Assembly: GCF_010092985.1 (NCBI RefSeq)
Contig: NZ_CP048106.1
Coordinates: 1,240,001-1,304,000, forward strand
Length of the DNA: 64,000 nucleotides
Direction of reading: 5' to 3'
Source: Pontibacter pudoricolor
GTDB taxonomy: Bacteria > Bacteroidota > Bacteroidia > Cytophagales > Hymenobacteraceae
Both the position numbers and the translations under genes were made by a program. The notes below the pieces were generated by a model. That model saw only the letters and a list, made by a program, of their open reading frames with translations. It was not told the DNA's origin and ran no database searches. How positions within the stretch are numbered: the first letter of the stretch is position 1; each line of letters begins with the position of its first letter. Positions 1-8,239 of the stretch are shown here, one piece after another.

Positions 1-241
1 GGCACCAAACGTGAAAGACGAGGTGTTGCATTACATCCATAACGGCGATGAAATAGCTGTGGAGTTTGTTTCAACCGGGACAGTAGAAAACATCAGCCCC
101 GATGACCCGACCGGCATGAAAGGTAAAACCTTTGAGCTTAAAATATTCGCCCGCCTGAAAATTAAAGACGGCAAGATCATAGAAGATATCTCTTACTTCG
201 ATCAGCTTGCTTTTTTACAGCAGGTTGGCCTGGCAGAATAG
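1..241 (+). CDS. SnoaL-like (NTF2-fold) protein, 3' part
   Basis: The reading frame is open from the window edge and stops at 239-241, so only the C-terminal ~79 residues are present. A GTG at 11 is in frame, but the homologous part continues upstream, so it is probably not the start. The visible stretch (TFELKIFARLKIKDGKIIED) resembles the last strands of SnoaL-like/ester-cyclase NTF2-fold domains, in which a cone-shaped barrel binds a small hydrophobic ligand. The substrate cannot be told. The gene is followed at once by a strong hairpin terminator. Family assignment is by pattern only. Confidence 0.6.
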   Translation, partial: APNVKDEVLHYIHNGDEIAVEFVSTGTVENISPDDPTGMKGKTFELKIFARLKIKDGKIIEDISYFDQLAFLQQVGLAE

Positions 242-244
242 AAT

Positions 245-279
245 AAAAGCGCAGCTATACAGGCTGCGCTTTTATTTTC
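245..279 (+). terminator. Rho-independent terminator
   Basis: An 11-bp perfect stem (AAAAGCGCAGC / GCTGCGCTTTT) with a 7-nt loop is followed by T-rich sequence, 4 bp after the SnoaL-like stop codon. Confidence 0.85.
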
Positions 280-362
280 CCGTTACAGCAATAACAGCAG
301 GCAGCCCCGTTCTAAATACCATATAAACTGATAATTTAGTACGCTAACTACGATCTTGCTTT

Positions 363-1097
363 ATGAAAAAGATCCTTCTCAGCTGCATAACGGCAACGAT
401 ACTCATCTCCTGCTCTACCCGGAAACCTGATGCTGCAGAAATCACTACAAGTATTGAACGAGCCAACACTATAGTTGCTGAAACTATACCTGTAAAAGGA
501 ATCGAAGAAAAAGAAGATCCGCTGGTGCACGAACACTGCTATTGTGAAACTATACCTGAAGAGTTAGTCCCGTTTATCTTAAAAGATTACCAGGTGAGGG
601 AGTATGTGGAAGGCGACTTAAACAGGGACGGTATTAAGGATTATCTGCTATTGTTAAGCCTGCCATACTCCGGGGAAATTGATTCAGAAAATAATGCGTT
701 AAGACCCTTGCTGATTTTAATACGAGACAAGCAAAACAAGCTAACGCTAGCTGCCAGAAACGACCATGTGGTGGACAGTTGCCAGGATTGCGGAGGACAG
801 TTTGGTGATTTTCTTGACGAAATTGTAATAGAAAGCAGTGGCAGCTTTTCGATATACCATTTAGGCGGTATGGCATGGCGATCGAAAAAAGAAATATTCT
901 TTGAGTACACCCCTGAAGAAAACAATTGGCTGCTGAAACAAGAATCAGATTACTATTATAACGCTGGCATGTCTGAGGGCGATACGCTATTTGACGGGCA
1001 GGTTTATATGCCTGAAGAAAATACGAAAACGCCCAGGGACTTTGGCAAGCTGTTTTTCGGAGACTATAACCGTGCGCTAGCCGCGGATATGAAATAG
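363..1097 (+). CDS. Lipoprotein of unknown function
   Basis: This is a 244-residue protein with a type II signal peptide; the lipobox ILISC places the lipidated Cys at residue 17. I do not recognise the family. Around residues 84-97 a stretch (EGDLNRDGIKDYLLLL) has the D-x-N-x-D-G acidic-loop pattern of calcium-binding loops found in FG-GAP/VCBS-like repeats. Two CxC/CxxC-like pairs (HCYC near residue 60, SCQDCG near 140) could form disulfides in the periplasm. The first 35 residues closely resemble those of the next gene, an M2 peptidase. It is probably anchored in the outer or inner membrane facing the periplasm. Confidence 0.75.
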   Translation: MKKILLSCITATILISCSTRKPDAAEITTSIERANTIVAETIPVKGIEEKEDPLVHEHCYCETIPEELVPFILKDYQVREYVEGDLNRDGIKDYLLLLSLPYSGEIDSENNALRPLLILIRDKQNKLTLAARNDHVVDSCQDCGGQFGDFLDEIVIESSGSFSIYHLGGMAWRSKKEIFFEYTPEENNWLLKQESDYYYNAGMSEGDTLFDGQVYMPEENTKTPRDFGKLFFGDYNRALAADMK

Positions 1098-1174
1098 CCT
1101 TAATTCAGAATTTTGTTCTATTGCTTCTACGCAACTAACGTAGTACCTTAGTAAGATAACCACGAACTAAACTG

Positions 1175-3001
1175 ATGAAAAAAATTATTCTCACCGGCTT
1201 GACGGCAGCTATACTATTTTCCTGTTCCAGCCAGAAATCAGAAACAGCAGAAAACACCTCTACCACCGAGGCAACCTCTGTTCAACAACAGGCACAGGCT
1301 TTCCTGGATGATTACACAAAAACCTTTCAAGGCCTGTATACTAAATCGGCAGAGGCAGAATGGGCATCTAATACAAAGATTGTGGAAGGCGACTCTACCA
1401 ATGCCGTAGCCACGCGCCGGGCAAACGAGGCATTGGCCGCTTTTACCGGTAGCGTAGAGAACATTGAGCAGGCCCGTAAGTACCTGGAGCAGAAAGACCA
1501 GCTCACCCCGATACAGGTAAAGCAATTTGAAGCCATACTATATGCCGGCGCCAACAACCCGCAAACAGTACCGGATGTGGTAAAAGCGCGAATTAAAGCA
1601 GAAACCGAACAGACGGAGAAACTATACGGTTTCGATTACCGCCTTTCAGGTAAATCAGTTACCACCAACGACATCGACAATATACTGAAAACGGAGAACG
1701 ATGTAAAGAAACGCCTGGCGGCCTGGAATGCAAGTAAGGAAGTAGGTCCCGGTCTTAAGCCCGGATTGCTGAAGCTGCGCGACCTGCGCAACAAAACGGT
1801 ACAAAGCCTGGGCTACGACGATTACTTTACCTACCAGGCTTCGGACTATGGCATGACACGTGAGGAGATGATGGACATGATGGCGCAGATAAACAAAGAC
1901 CTGTTGCCACTGTACCGTGAACTACACACCTATGCCCGCTACGAGCTGGCAAAAGAATATGGTGTAAAACAAGTGCCTGATTACCTGCCGGCACACTGGT
2001 TGCCAAACCGCTGGGGCCAGGACTGGAGCCCAATGGTAGAAGTAAAAGGAATTGACCTGGATGGTGCCCTGAAATCAAAAGGTGACAAATGGATGGTAGA
2101 GCAGGCTGAGCGTTTCTATGTGAGCCTGGGCTTTGATAAACTACCGGAATCTTTCTACACCAAATCTAGCCTGTACCCTTTGCCACCAAATGCAGGTTAT
2201 AAAAAGAACAACCACGCATCGGCATGGCATATGGATCTGGATAAAGATGTACGTTGCCTGATGAGCGTGGAGCCAAATGCAGAATGGTATGAAACGACGC
2301 ACCACGAACTGGGCCACATTTACTACTACATCAGCTACACTAACCCCGATGTACCGGTGCTGCTCCGCAGTGGTGCCAACCGTGCTTACCACGAAGCGAT
2401 CGGCAGCTTAATGGGACTGGCCGCGATGCAGAAGCCTTTCCTGGCAGAGTTACAGCTGATAGATAAGAATACACAGACCGACGAAGTACAGACCCTGCTG
2501 AAAGAAGCACTGAGCTATGTAACTTTTATTCCGTTTGCAGCTGGAGTGATGAGCGAGTGGGAACACGATTTCTATGCTAAAAACCTGCCTGCCGACCAGC
2601 TGAACAAGCGCTGGTGGGAACTGGCTAAAAAATACCAGGGCATGGTGCCGCCAACTGAGCGCGGTGAGAATTACCTCGATCCTGCTACTAAAACGCATAT
2701 CAACGATGATGCCGCGCAGTACTATGACTATGCACTTTCTTACGTTATCCTGTTCCAGCTGCACGATCATATTGCCAAAAATATACTGAAGCAGGACCCG
2801 CATGCCACCAACTACTATGGCAACAAAGAGGTAGGCAAGTTCCTGTACGATATCATGTACCCGGGCGCTTCAGTTGACTGGAGACAGATGCTGAAGGATA
2901 AAACCGGCGAAGAGTTAAGTGCCAAGGCGATGGTAGCTTATTTTCAGCCGCTCATAGAATACCTGAAGCAGCAGAACAAAGGCCGCAAGTATACTATCTA
3001 A
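1175..3001 (+). CDS. ACE-like peptidyl-dipeptidase (peptidase family M2), lipoprotein
   Basis: This 608-residue lipoprotein (lipobox ILFSC, Cys17) belongs to the angiotensin-converting-enzyme family M2, zinc metallopeptidases that remove dipeptides from peptide C-termini. The zinc site is visible: H377-E378-x-x-H381 in HHELGHIYY, with the third ligand E407 in YHEAIGSL downstream, matching HEMGH...HEAIG of ACE. Length fits a single-domain ACE. It probably degrades peptides in the periplasm or at the cell surface. A terminator shared with the opposing aminotransferase gene follows 60 bp downstream. The family is clear; the natural substrate is unknown. Confidence 0.9.
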   Translation: MKKIILTGLTAAILFSCSSQKSETAENTSTTEATSVQQQAQAFLDDYTKTFQGLYTKSAEAEWASNTKIVEGDSTNAVATRRANEALAAFTGSVENIEQARKYLEQKDQLTPIQVKQFEAILYAGANNPQTVPDVVKARIKAETEQTEKLYGFDYRLSGKSVTTNDIDNILKTENDVKKRLAAWNASKEVGPGLKPGLLKLRDLRNKTVQSLGYDDYFTYQASDYGMTREEMMDMMAQINKDLLPLYRELHTYARYELAKEYGVKQVPDYLPAHWLPNRWGQDWSPMVEVKGIDLDGALKSKGDKWMVEQAERFYVSLGFDKLPESFYTKSSLYPLPPNAGYKKNNHASAWHMDLDKDVRCLMSVEPNAEWYETTHHELGHIYYYISYTNPDVPVLLRSGANRAYHEAIGSLMGLAAMQKPFLAELQLIDKNTQTDEVQTLLKEALSYVTFIPFAAGVMSEWEHDFYAKNLPADQLNKRWWELAKKYQGMVPPTERGENYLDPATKTHINDDAAQYYDYALSYVILFQLHDHIAKNILKQDPHATNYYGNKEVGKFLYDIMYPGASVDWRQMLKDKTGEELSAKAMVAYFQPLIEYLKQQNKGRKYTI

Positions 3002-3056
3002 AAATAATTATGAATGCTGAATTATAAATGATGAGTTTATAGTCCGGTAACTATAG

Positions 3057-3092
3057 AAAAGCCCCGGCAGAATATTCTGCCGGGGCTTTTTG
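3057..3092. terminator. Bidirectional terminator between convergent genes
   Basis: A near-perfect hairpin (GCCCCGGCAG / CTGCCGGGGC, centre AATATT) is flanked by AAAA on the left and TTTTT on the right. It can therefore end both the M2 peptidase transcript and the opposing aminotransferase transcript. Confidence 0.9.
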
Positions 3093-3127
3093 TTGATTGT
3101 AAGTTTAAAAAGCAAACTATAGTTTAA

Positions 3128-4372
3128 CTAAAGTGCCATTTCCAGTGGTCTTTGCTGCTTACTTCCCTGCTGATACGTGCTCAGAAACAGGGCCAGTTTA
3201 TCCATCGTCTGGCTCAACTCCTCTGCTCCCGGTAAATATACTACCCTGAAGTGATCCGGTTTTTGCCAGTTAAAGCCGCTGCCATGCACCAATAACACCT
3301 GCTGTGCCTCCAGAAAGTCAAGCACGAACTGCATATCGCTCTGGATGTTGAATTTCTTTACATCGATCTTCGGGAAAAGATAGAAGGCACCTTTTGGCTT
3401 AACGCAGGAAATTCCTGGTATAGCTGATAATTTCTCGTAGCAGATAGCACGTTGCTGGCCTAACCTGCCCGTCGGCAATACCATGCTGTCAACCGTGGTA
3501 GGTCCTTCCAGGGCAACCTGAAGTGCAAACTGTGCCGGCACGTTGCTGCACACGCGCAGGCTCGCCAAAAGGTTCAGCCCCTCGAGGTAACTGGTAGCTT
3601 TATGCTTGGCGCCGCTCACCATTATCCAGCCTGCTCTGTAGCCTGCTGCCAGGTAGTTTTTAGAAAGGCCGCTAAGCGTTACAAATACTACCTTATCAGA
3701 AAGTGTTGCTGTAGAAGTGAACTCTGTACCATCATACAGGATCTTATCGTAGATCTCGTCCGAGAAAATAACCAGGTTATGCTCTTCGGCCACCTGTACC
3801 AGTTGCTGCAGTAACTCTTTAGAATAAACAGCACCGGTAGGGTTATTTGGGTTGATGATGACGATGGCCTTGGTGCGGCTGTTGATCTTGCTTTTGATGT
3901 CAGCTACATCCGGGAACCACTCCGATTCTTCGTCGCAGAGGTAATGCACTGCCTTGCCACCAGCAAAACGCACGGAAGCTGTCCACAGCGGATAATCCGG
4001 CGAAGGCACCAGCACTTCGTCTCCGTCATTCAGGAGCGTCTGCACCGACTGCATAATAAGCTCGCTCAGGCCATTGCCCAGGAAAATATCATCTACATGA
4101 ATGTTAGCAATGCCTTTCTTCTCGTAGTAGCGTTTTACGGCTTCGCGGGAGCTTAATAATCCTTTATGATCGGAATAGCCCTGTGCAAGGTGCATGTTAT
4201 CAATAATGTACTGTACCATGGCCGGCGGTGCGTCAAACCCAAAAGGTGCCGGATTACCGATGTTCAGTTTTGTAATGTAGTGTCCCTGCTGTTCCAGTTC
4301 CTTCGCTTTTTCGTATACCGGCCCACGCAAGTCGTAAGAGACATTATTCAGACGATCGCTTTTAAGTATCAT
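3128..4372 (-). CDS. alaA: AlaA-type PLP aminotransferase (alanine transaminase)
   Basis: This 414-residue fold-type I aminotransferase converts pyruvate and glutamate to alanine and 2-oxoglutarate, or a closely related reaction. It can be followed alongside E. coli AlaA through much of its length: the N-terminal block YDLRGPVYEKAKELE, LNIGNPAPFGFDAP, the substrate loop NPNNPTG at 174-180, D205 and Y208 for the cofactor, and the PLP lysine K238 in LSGLSKNY. The substrate could include other amino acids. It stands alone on the minus strand and shares a terminator with the M2 peptidase gene. Confidence 0.88.
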   Translation of the reverse strand: MILKSDRLNNVSYDLRGPVYEKAKELEQQGHYITKLNIGNPAPFGFDAPPAMVQYIIDNMHLAQGYSDHKGLLSSREAVKRYYEKKGIANIHVDDIFLGNGLSELIMQSVQTLLNDGDEVLVPSPDYPLWTASVRFAGGKAVHYLCDEESEWFPDVADIKSKINSRTKAIVIINPNNPTGAVYSKELLQQLVQVAEEHNLVIFSDEIYDKILYDGTEFTSTATLSDKVVFVTLSGLSKNYLAAGYRAGWIMVSGAKHKATSYLEGLNLLASLRVCSNVPAQFALQVALEGPTTVDSMVLPTGRLGQQRAICYEKLSAIPGISCVKPKGAFYLFPKIDVKKFNIQSDMQFVLDFLEAQQVLLVHGSGFNWQKPDHFRVVYLPGAEELSQTMDKLALFLSTYQQGSKQQRPLEMAL

Positions 4373-4419
4373 TTTGTTGTAAATTTTAAGCTAAGATACC
4401 AAACGTCACCTTCCTTTGC

Positions 4420-4459
4420 TAAAATAAAAGTGGCTGTACAATTAAATTGTACAGCCACT
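4420..4459 (-). terminator. Terminator of the pirin gene
   Basis: A perfect 15-bp inverted repeat (AGTGGCTGTACAATT and its complement) has a 1-nt centre. Read on the minus strand it is followed by TTTTATTTT, just downstream of the pirin stop codon. Confidence 0.85.
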
Positions 4460-4499
4460 CAGTTAATTATAGCAGATATTATAATTAAAGTTGATTTTG

Positions 4500-5219
4500 T
4501 TAATAATTGGCTTCCACTGCCGGAACATCTACAAGTATGAACGATGCTTTTGAAGTGGCATGAAAAGTGATCACTTCCTGTTCTTCCAGCCTGACCTGGT
4601 CGTTTTTATCTAACTCAATACCGTTCACAATAATACTACCTTCCAGCACATAGATCAGGCTTTTCCGGATCTTAAAGGTTTGAAAATTCAGATCTTTGCC
4701 CTGACCGAAGTTACCATAAAAGATCGTGGAATTAGAATTAATGAAAACCACATCCTCCATAACTTTCTGGCCGGTTACTAAAGGAACAAGTTCATCCTTT
4801 GTATCCAGGAAATCAATCTTCATGTGTTCGTAAGAAGGCGCAATACCCCGTTTATTCGGCAGAAACCATAGTTGCAACAAATGCACATCCGCCTTTGATT
4901 TATTAGCTTCAGAATGTGTGATTCCTGTCCCGGATGTCATTCGCTGCACTTCACCGGCATGTATAATCAGGTCGTTACCCAAACTGTCAGTGTGTGTAAT
5001 TTCCCCATCCAGCACTATAGTTACTATTTCCATTTCAGAATGTGGATGCGTCGGGAAACCAGAATCAGGACTAACATAGTCTTCATTAAAAACCCGTAGC
5101 GGACCAAACTGCACATTAGCGGGGTCATAGTAATCTGCGAATGAGAAAAGGTAATTTGAGCGGAGCCAGTCTCCTGTTAATGCTTCGTGCCGCTCTGCAG
5201 CGCTTATCTGTTTTATCAT
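4500..5219 (-). CDS. Pirin-family bicupin protein
   Basis: This 239-residue two-cupin protein has all four metal ligands of pirins in the N-terminal cupin: H58 and H60 in THPHSEME, H102 and E104 in GITHSEAN. Human pirin has the same four ligands at nearly the same numbering. Members bind Fe(II) and some (YhaK, quercetinase) are dioxygenases; others are regulators. The cellular role here is not visible. It is a single gene with its own terminator, next to the LexA-like regulator transcribed in the same direction. Confidence 0.88.
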   Translation of the reverse strand: MIKQISAAERHEALTGDWLRSNYLFSFADYYDPANVQFGPLRVFNEDYVSPDSGFPTHPHSEMEIVTIVLDGEITHTDSLGNDLIIHAGEVQRMTSGTGITHSEANKSKADVHLLQLWFLPNKRGIAPSYEHMKIDFLDTKDELVPLVTGQKVMEDVVFINSNSTIFYGNFGQGKDLNFQTFKIRKSLIYVLEGSIIVNGIELDKNDQVRLEEQEVITFHATSKASFILVDVPAVEANY

Positions 5220-5353
5220 CGTGCTTTTAAAAGTATAGGTTTGGCATACAACACACTGTATTATAAGTATACTTACTGTTAGCCTTTACGCATATTTACA
5301 GTTACTTGTTAATAATGAGCCTACCTACAGATATTGAAGCACCTGAGCATAAA

Positions 5354-5384
5354 AAATCCTGCGCAGTTGCCCGCACAGGATTTC
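5354..5384 (-). terminator. Terminator of the LexA-like regulator gene
   Basis: An imperfect hairpin pairs AAATCCTG with CAGGATTT. On the minus strand it is followed by a T-run, 26 bp past the regulator stop codon. Confidence 0.75.
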
Positions 5385-5409
5385 TATAGTTTAGTTACCT
5401 TAAAATTGG

Positions 5410-6180
5410 TTAGTCTACCTTCTTTAGTTTCTGCATTTCTTTCTGCAGATCAAGCACGATGGAAGAAAGTTTATCGAGTGACAGATCAGCGATCGGGAAT
5501 GTAGAGCTAATGTAAGATTTAGCCTCCCATATCTCCAGTATGTCTTCTACATGCAGTTCGTAAGGTGAATAAACAGGATTGTCGGAGTGCAGGCGTAATA
5601 CAGCCGTATCCTGAAGTTTGTTATAGATACGTTTGAAAACAACACCTTCTTTCTGGCTAACAATGATACAAGGCGTACCATCTTTTATAGTTTTCCAATC
5701 CTCAACAAAGCGACCAACTATAACTGTACCAGATGTAATTGGCAGCATAGAATCACCGCTTATCTCAAATGCACGGAACGTACCGCTATTGCCAAGCATA
5801 GGAAGCCTGAAACGAGGAAGCTCTTCAATAAATTCAGGATCGGCGTAGCCATTCAGGTATCCGGCACTAGCCTTTAGCGGCACCAGCTCTATATTTTCTT
5901 TATCATTGCCATCAACAGTAATGGCAAGCACACGCAGTTTAGCTTCCCCGGATTTTTGAACACCGCTTTTACCTGCATTATTCGACAGGTCGAGTGTTAT
6001 CAACTCATCAAGTGAAATTGAAAACAGGTGAGCAATATTTACAAGTGTGCTTAATTTTGGTTCTGCCCTTCCTTCTTCATAAGCACCCACTAATGAACGC
6101 TTAATATCAAGCTTTTCAGCAAGCTGGGCCTGTGTATAACCCGCCTTCTTACGAAGAAATCTTAAGTTTGATGTTACCAT
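5410..6180 (-). CDS. XRE-HTH / S24 LexA-like transcriptional regulator
   Basis: This 256-residue repressor-like protein has an N-terminal helix-turn-helix of XRE type (residues 4-60, YTQAQLAEKLDIKRSLVGAYE) and a C-terminal LexA/S24 domain. The latter has the Ser-Lys dyad: S144 in the GDSM motif and K183 in GVVFKRI. An Ala106-Gly107 pair precedes it, at the place where LexA/CI-type proteins cleave themselves. A coiled-coil-like tail ends the protein. It may respond to DNA damage by self-cleavage. No prophage genes surround it, so it looks like a chromosomal stress regulator. A palindrome at 6272-6290 could be its operator. Confidence 0.85.
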   Translation of the reverse strand: MVTSNLRFLRKKAGYTQAQLAEKLDIKRSLVGAYEEGRAEPKLSTLVNIAHLFSISLDELITLDLSNNAGKSGVQKSGEAKLRVLAITVDGNDKENIELVPLKASAGYLNGYADPEFIEELPRFRLPMLGNSGTFRAFEISGDSMLPITSGTVIVGRFVEDWKTIKDGTPCIIVSQKEGVVFKRIYNKLQDTAVLRLHSDNPVYSPYELHVEDILEIWEAKSYISSTFPIADLSLDKLSSIVLDLQKEMQKLKKVD

Positions 6181-6733
6181 ATCTCAAATATGCCAATGTT
6201 GTTAGCTTAAAATCTGCCCAGTTTAGATATCAGAACAAATCACAAGTAAAAATAAGTAAATTTATTTGGTATTGCTAACATGTTTAGCAATTATTTATTA
6301 AGTACTTTTTTAAGTGTGACTATTTAAACAATTTTTGGCCTGTTATAAAGAAGTTTTACTCTTTACTTATAGTTATTAAAATAGTTATACATATTCTTTA
6401 TAACATCTGTAACCAAATTTTGATTTAAGTACAATTTACCTCTATCTTTAAAAACTGATAGACAACAACACAACCTTCTGTTTATCAAATCATAACAATT
6501 ATAATACTTTATACACTGACTTATTTAACCAATATATAAATATTAAACTATCACTATAAATGAATATTAATTAAGTGTCACATTAAAACTTAAAAGACGA
6601 TAAAGTACTAACATCGGATAGATAACAACTATAAAAATTCTTCTGTTTTTGAACTATAAAAAGAAGAAGCCAGTTACGTATCCAACATAAAAAAGTTACA
6701 ATATAGATTTCAACTTTTAGCCAAATTTTCAAG
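6181..6733. other. AT-rich intergenic region, no gene seen
   Basis: About 550 bp lie between the divergent LexA-like regulator and subtilase genes. The composition is much richer in A/T than its surroundings and there is no convincing ORF. It contains a 19-bp inverted repeat at 6272-6290 and several ACTATAAA half sites. It presumably holds both promoters and a long leader for the subtilase gene. I cannot fix the start sites. Confidence 0.6.
6272..6290. promoter_or_regulatory. Candidate operator: inverted repeat TTGCTAA-N5-TTAGCAA
   Basis: The two 7-bp arms are perfect and flank CATGT. The site lies about 90 bp upstream of the LexA-like regulator start codon, in the shared regulatory region with the subtilase gene. 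LexA/CI-type regulators bind dyads of this size, so autoregulation is plausible. This is an inference from position and symmetry only. Confidence 0.4.
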
Positions 6734-8164
6734 ATGAATCAAACGTTTAAGAAAGCCTTATCTATGGCGATTCTGATGTCGGCTGTTGCTCTAACAAGCT
6801 GCCAGAAAGACGAACTGATGGAAGAACAGTTCGTACAAAACAGTTCAACGTTTAGCGCTGTACATGGCCAGCCAATTGAGGGCCAGTATATTGTGGTTAT
6901 GAAGACTGCCGGTAACGGGCTAAGTACTACACGCTCAAATGATTTATCTACAAGCGAACGCCAGACATTCAGAACTACACGTCAGCGCATACTGGACAAC
7001 CTTAGGATTGAGGCTTCAGCTGTTAAAGAAAGGTTTGATGGTACTGTAAATGGGTTTGCGGCTCAATTAACGGATGAGCAGTTAGCACAGGTTAAAAGCA
7101 ACCCTGAAGTAGCATATGTTGAACAGGATAGAGTTATTTCGCTTGGTAAGCCAGCCTGGATAACAGCTGCCAAAGCAAAGAAACCAACAGATATAACAGG
7201 TAGTAATAAAGGTGGAAAGAAGAAAATCACTACTCCCGAACCTACTCCTACTGAGCCTGCACCTACTGAACCTGCCCCTACCGAGCCTGCTCCCACTGAA
7301 CCGGCACCAACAGAGCCGGCCCCAACTCCTGCTCCCGAGCCAACTCCGGAAGTTACCGAACCCGCTCCTAGCACCGGCACTTACAAAACTATAGTTCCTG
7401 CTGCAGGCGAACTTGTTCCATGGAATATTGCGCGTGTAGGTTATGGCGATGGCACTGGCAAAACTGCCTGGGTTATTGACTCTGGTATTGATACAGATCA
7501 CCCTGATCTTAAGATAGACCTAAGCAGAAGTGCATCATTTATTTATGGTAATGCTTCAGTTGAGGACGGATATGGACACGGAACTATAGTTGCCGGCATT
7601 ATTGCTGCACAAAACAATGGTTCCGGTATGATCGGTGTTGCTTCCGGCGCTACTGTAGTTGCGTTACGCGTATTCGACGATGCCGGTCAGGGAACTATGT
7701 CTCGCGCAATCTCTGCTGTAAACCATGTGATAAATGTTGCTTCTCCGGGTGATGTAGTGAATATGAGCCTTGGCGGCGGAATTTCTTCAACGCTTGACAA
7801 TGCAGTTAAGACTGCTGCTGCAAAAGGAATCATGTTTGCTATCGCGGCCGGTAACAGCGCTGTAGATTGCATCAGCAACTCACCAGCCCGGGTAGATGCA
7901 GTTAACGTGTACACCGTTTCAGCGATGGACCGCTACGACCGCTTCGGTTCGTTCTCTAACTATGGTGCTCCAATAGATTTCACAGCTCCAGGTGTGAGTG
8001 TTACCAGTACTGCTAACAATGGCGGAATGACATTTACGGCTTCAGGTACTTCGTTCTCAGCGCCACACGTAGCAGGTATTCTCTTACTGCAAGGCAAAGT
8101 AAACACAAACGGTATTGTAGCCGGAGACAAAGATTCAACTCCGGATGCAATTGCAGTTTTATAA
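6734..8164 (+). CDS. Subtilisin-like serine protease (S8) with I9 propeptide, lipoprotein
   Basis: This 476-residue protease has a lipoprotein signal (lipobox ALTSC, Cys23) followed directly by QKDE, an acidic/Lys pattern like the surface-export signal of Bacteroidota lipoproteins. Next come an inhibitor-I9 propeptide (about 52-136, starting QYIVVMK), a Pro/Glu/Thr-rich linker with EPAPT repeats (about 168-220), and the S8 catalytic domain. The triad is complete: D249 (IDSGID), H282 (GHGT) and S440 (GTSFSAPHVAG). There is no T9SS C-terminal sorting domain. The linker lies between inhibitor and catalytic domain, so autoprocessing could separate the enzyme from its lipid anchor. A strong terminator follows. 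Confidence 0.92.
   Translation: MNQTFKKALSMAILMSAVALTSCQKDELMEEQFVQNSSTFSAVHGQPIEGQYIVVMKTAGNGLSTTRSNDLSTSERQTFRTTRQRILDNLRIEASAVKERFDGTVNGFAAQLTDEQLAQVKSNPEVAYVEQDRVISLGKPAWITAAKAKKPTDITGSNKGGKKKITTPEPTPTEPAPTEPAPTEPAPTEPAPTEPAPTPAPEPTPEVTEPAPSTGTYKTIVPAAGELVPWNIARVGYGDGTGKTAWVIDSGIDTDHPDLKIDLSRSASFIYGNASVEDGYGHGTIVAGIIAAQNNGSGMIGVASGATVVALRVFDDAGQGTMSRAISAVNHVINVASPGDVVNMSLGGGISSTLDNAVKTAAAKGIMFAIAAGNSAVDCISNSPARVDAVNVYTVSAMDRYDRFGSFSNYGAPIDFTAPGVSVTSTANNGGMTFTASGTSFSAPHVAGILLLQGKVNTNGIVAGDKDSTPDAIAVL
7238..7327 (+). repeat. 15-bp in-frame tandem repeat coding for EPAPT
   Basis: Six consecutive 15-bp units encode one EPTPT and five EPAPT pentapeptides, forming the linker of the subtilase. 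The units differ at synonymous positions, so the repeat is kept for its protein sequence and is not a recent expansion. Confidence 0.9.
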
Positions 8165-8184
8165 GTCTGTATAAATAAGGTTAA

Positions 8185-8225
8185 ACAAGAAAGCCGGCTC
8201 GTTTGAGCCGGCTTTCTTGTTTTTA
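8185..8225. terminator. Bidirectional terminator between subtilase and recQ genes
   Basis: A perfect 16-bp stem (ACAAGAAAGCCGGCTC and its complement) with a 4-nt loop is followed by TTTTT on the plus strand. The convergent genes share it. Confidence 0.9.
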
Positions 8226-8239
8226 TAGTTGCTGTTATA

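Noticed and set aside
5410..6180. Prophage repressor
   Set aside because: It has CI/LexA-like architecture, but neighbours are housekeeping or stress genes and no phage gene occurs.
7063..7501. Gly/Ser/Arg-rich open frames opposite and within the subtilase linker
   Set aside because: They arise from the EPAPT repeat read in other frames; no independent start signal is seen.
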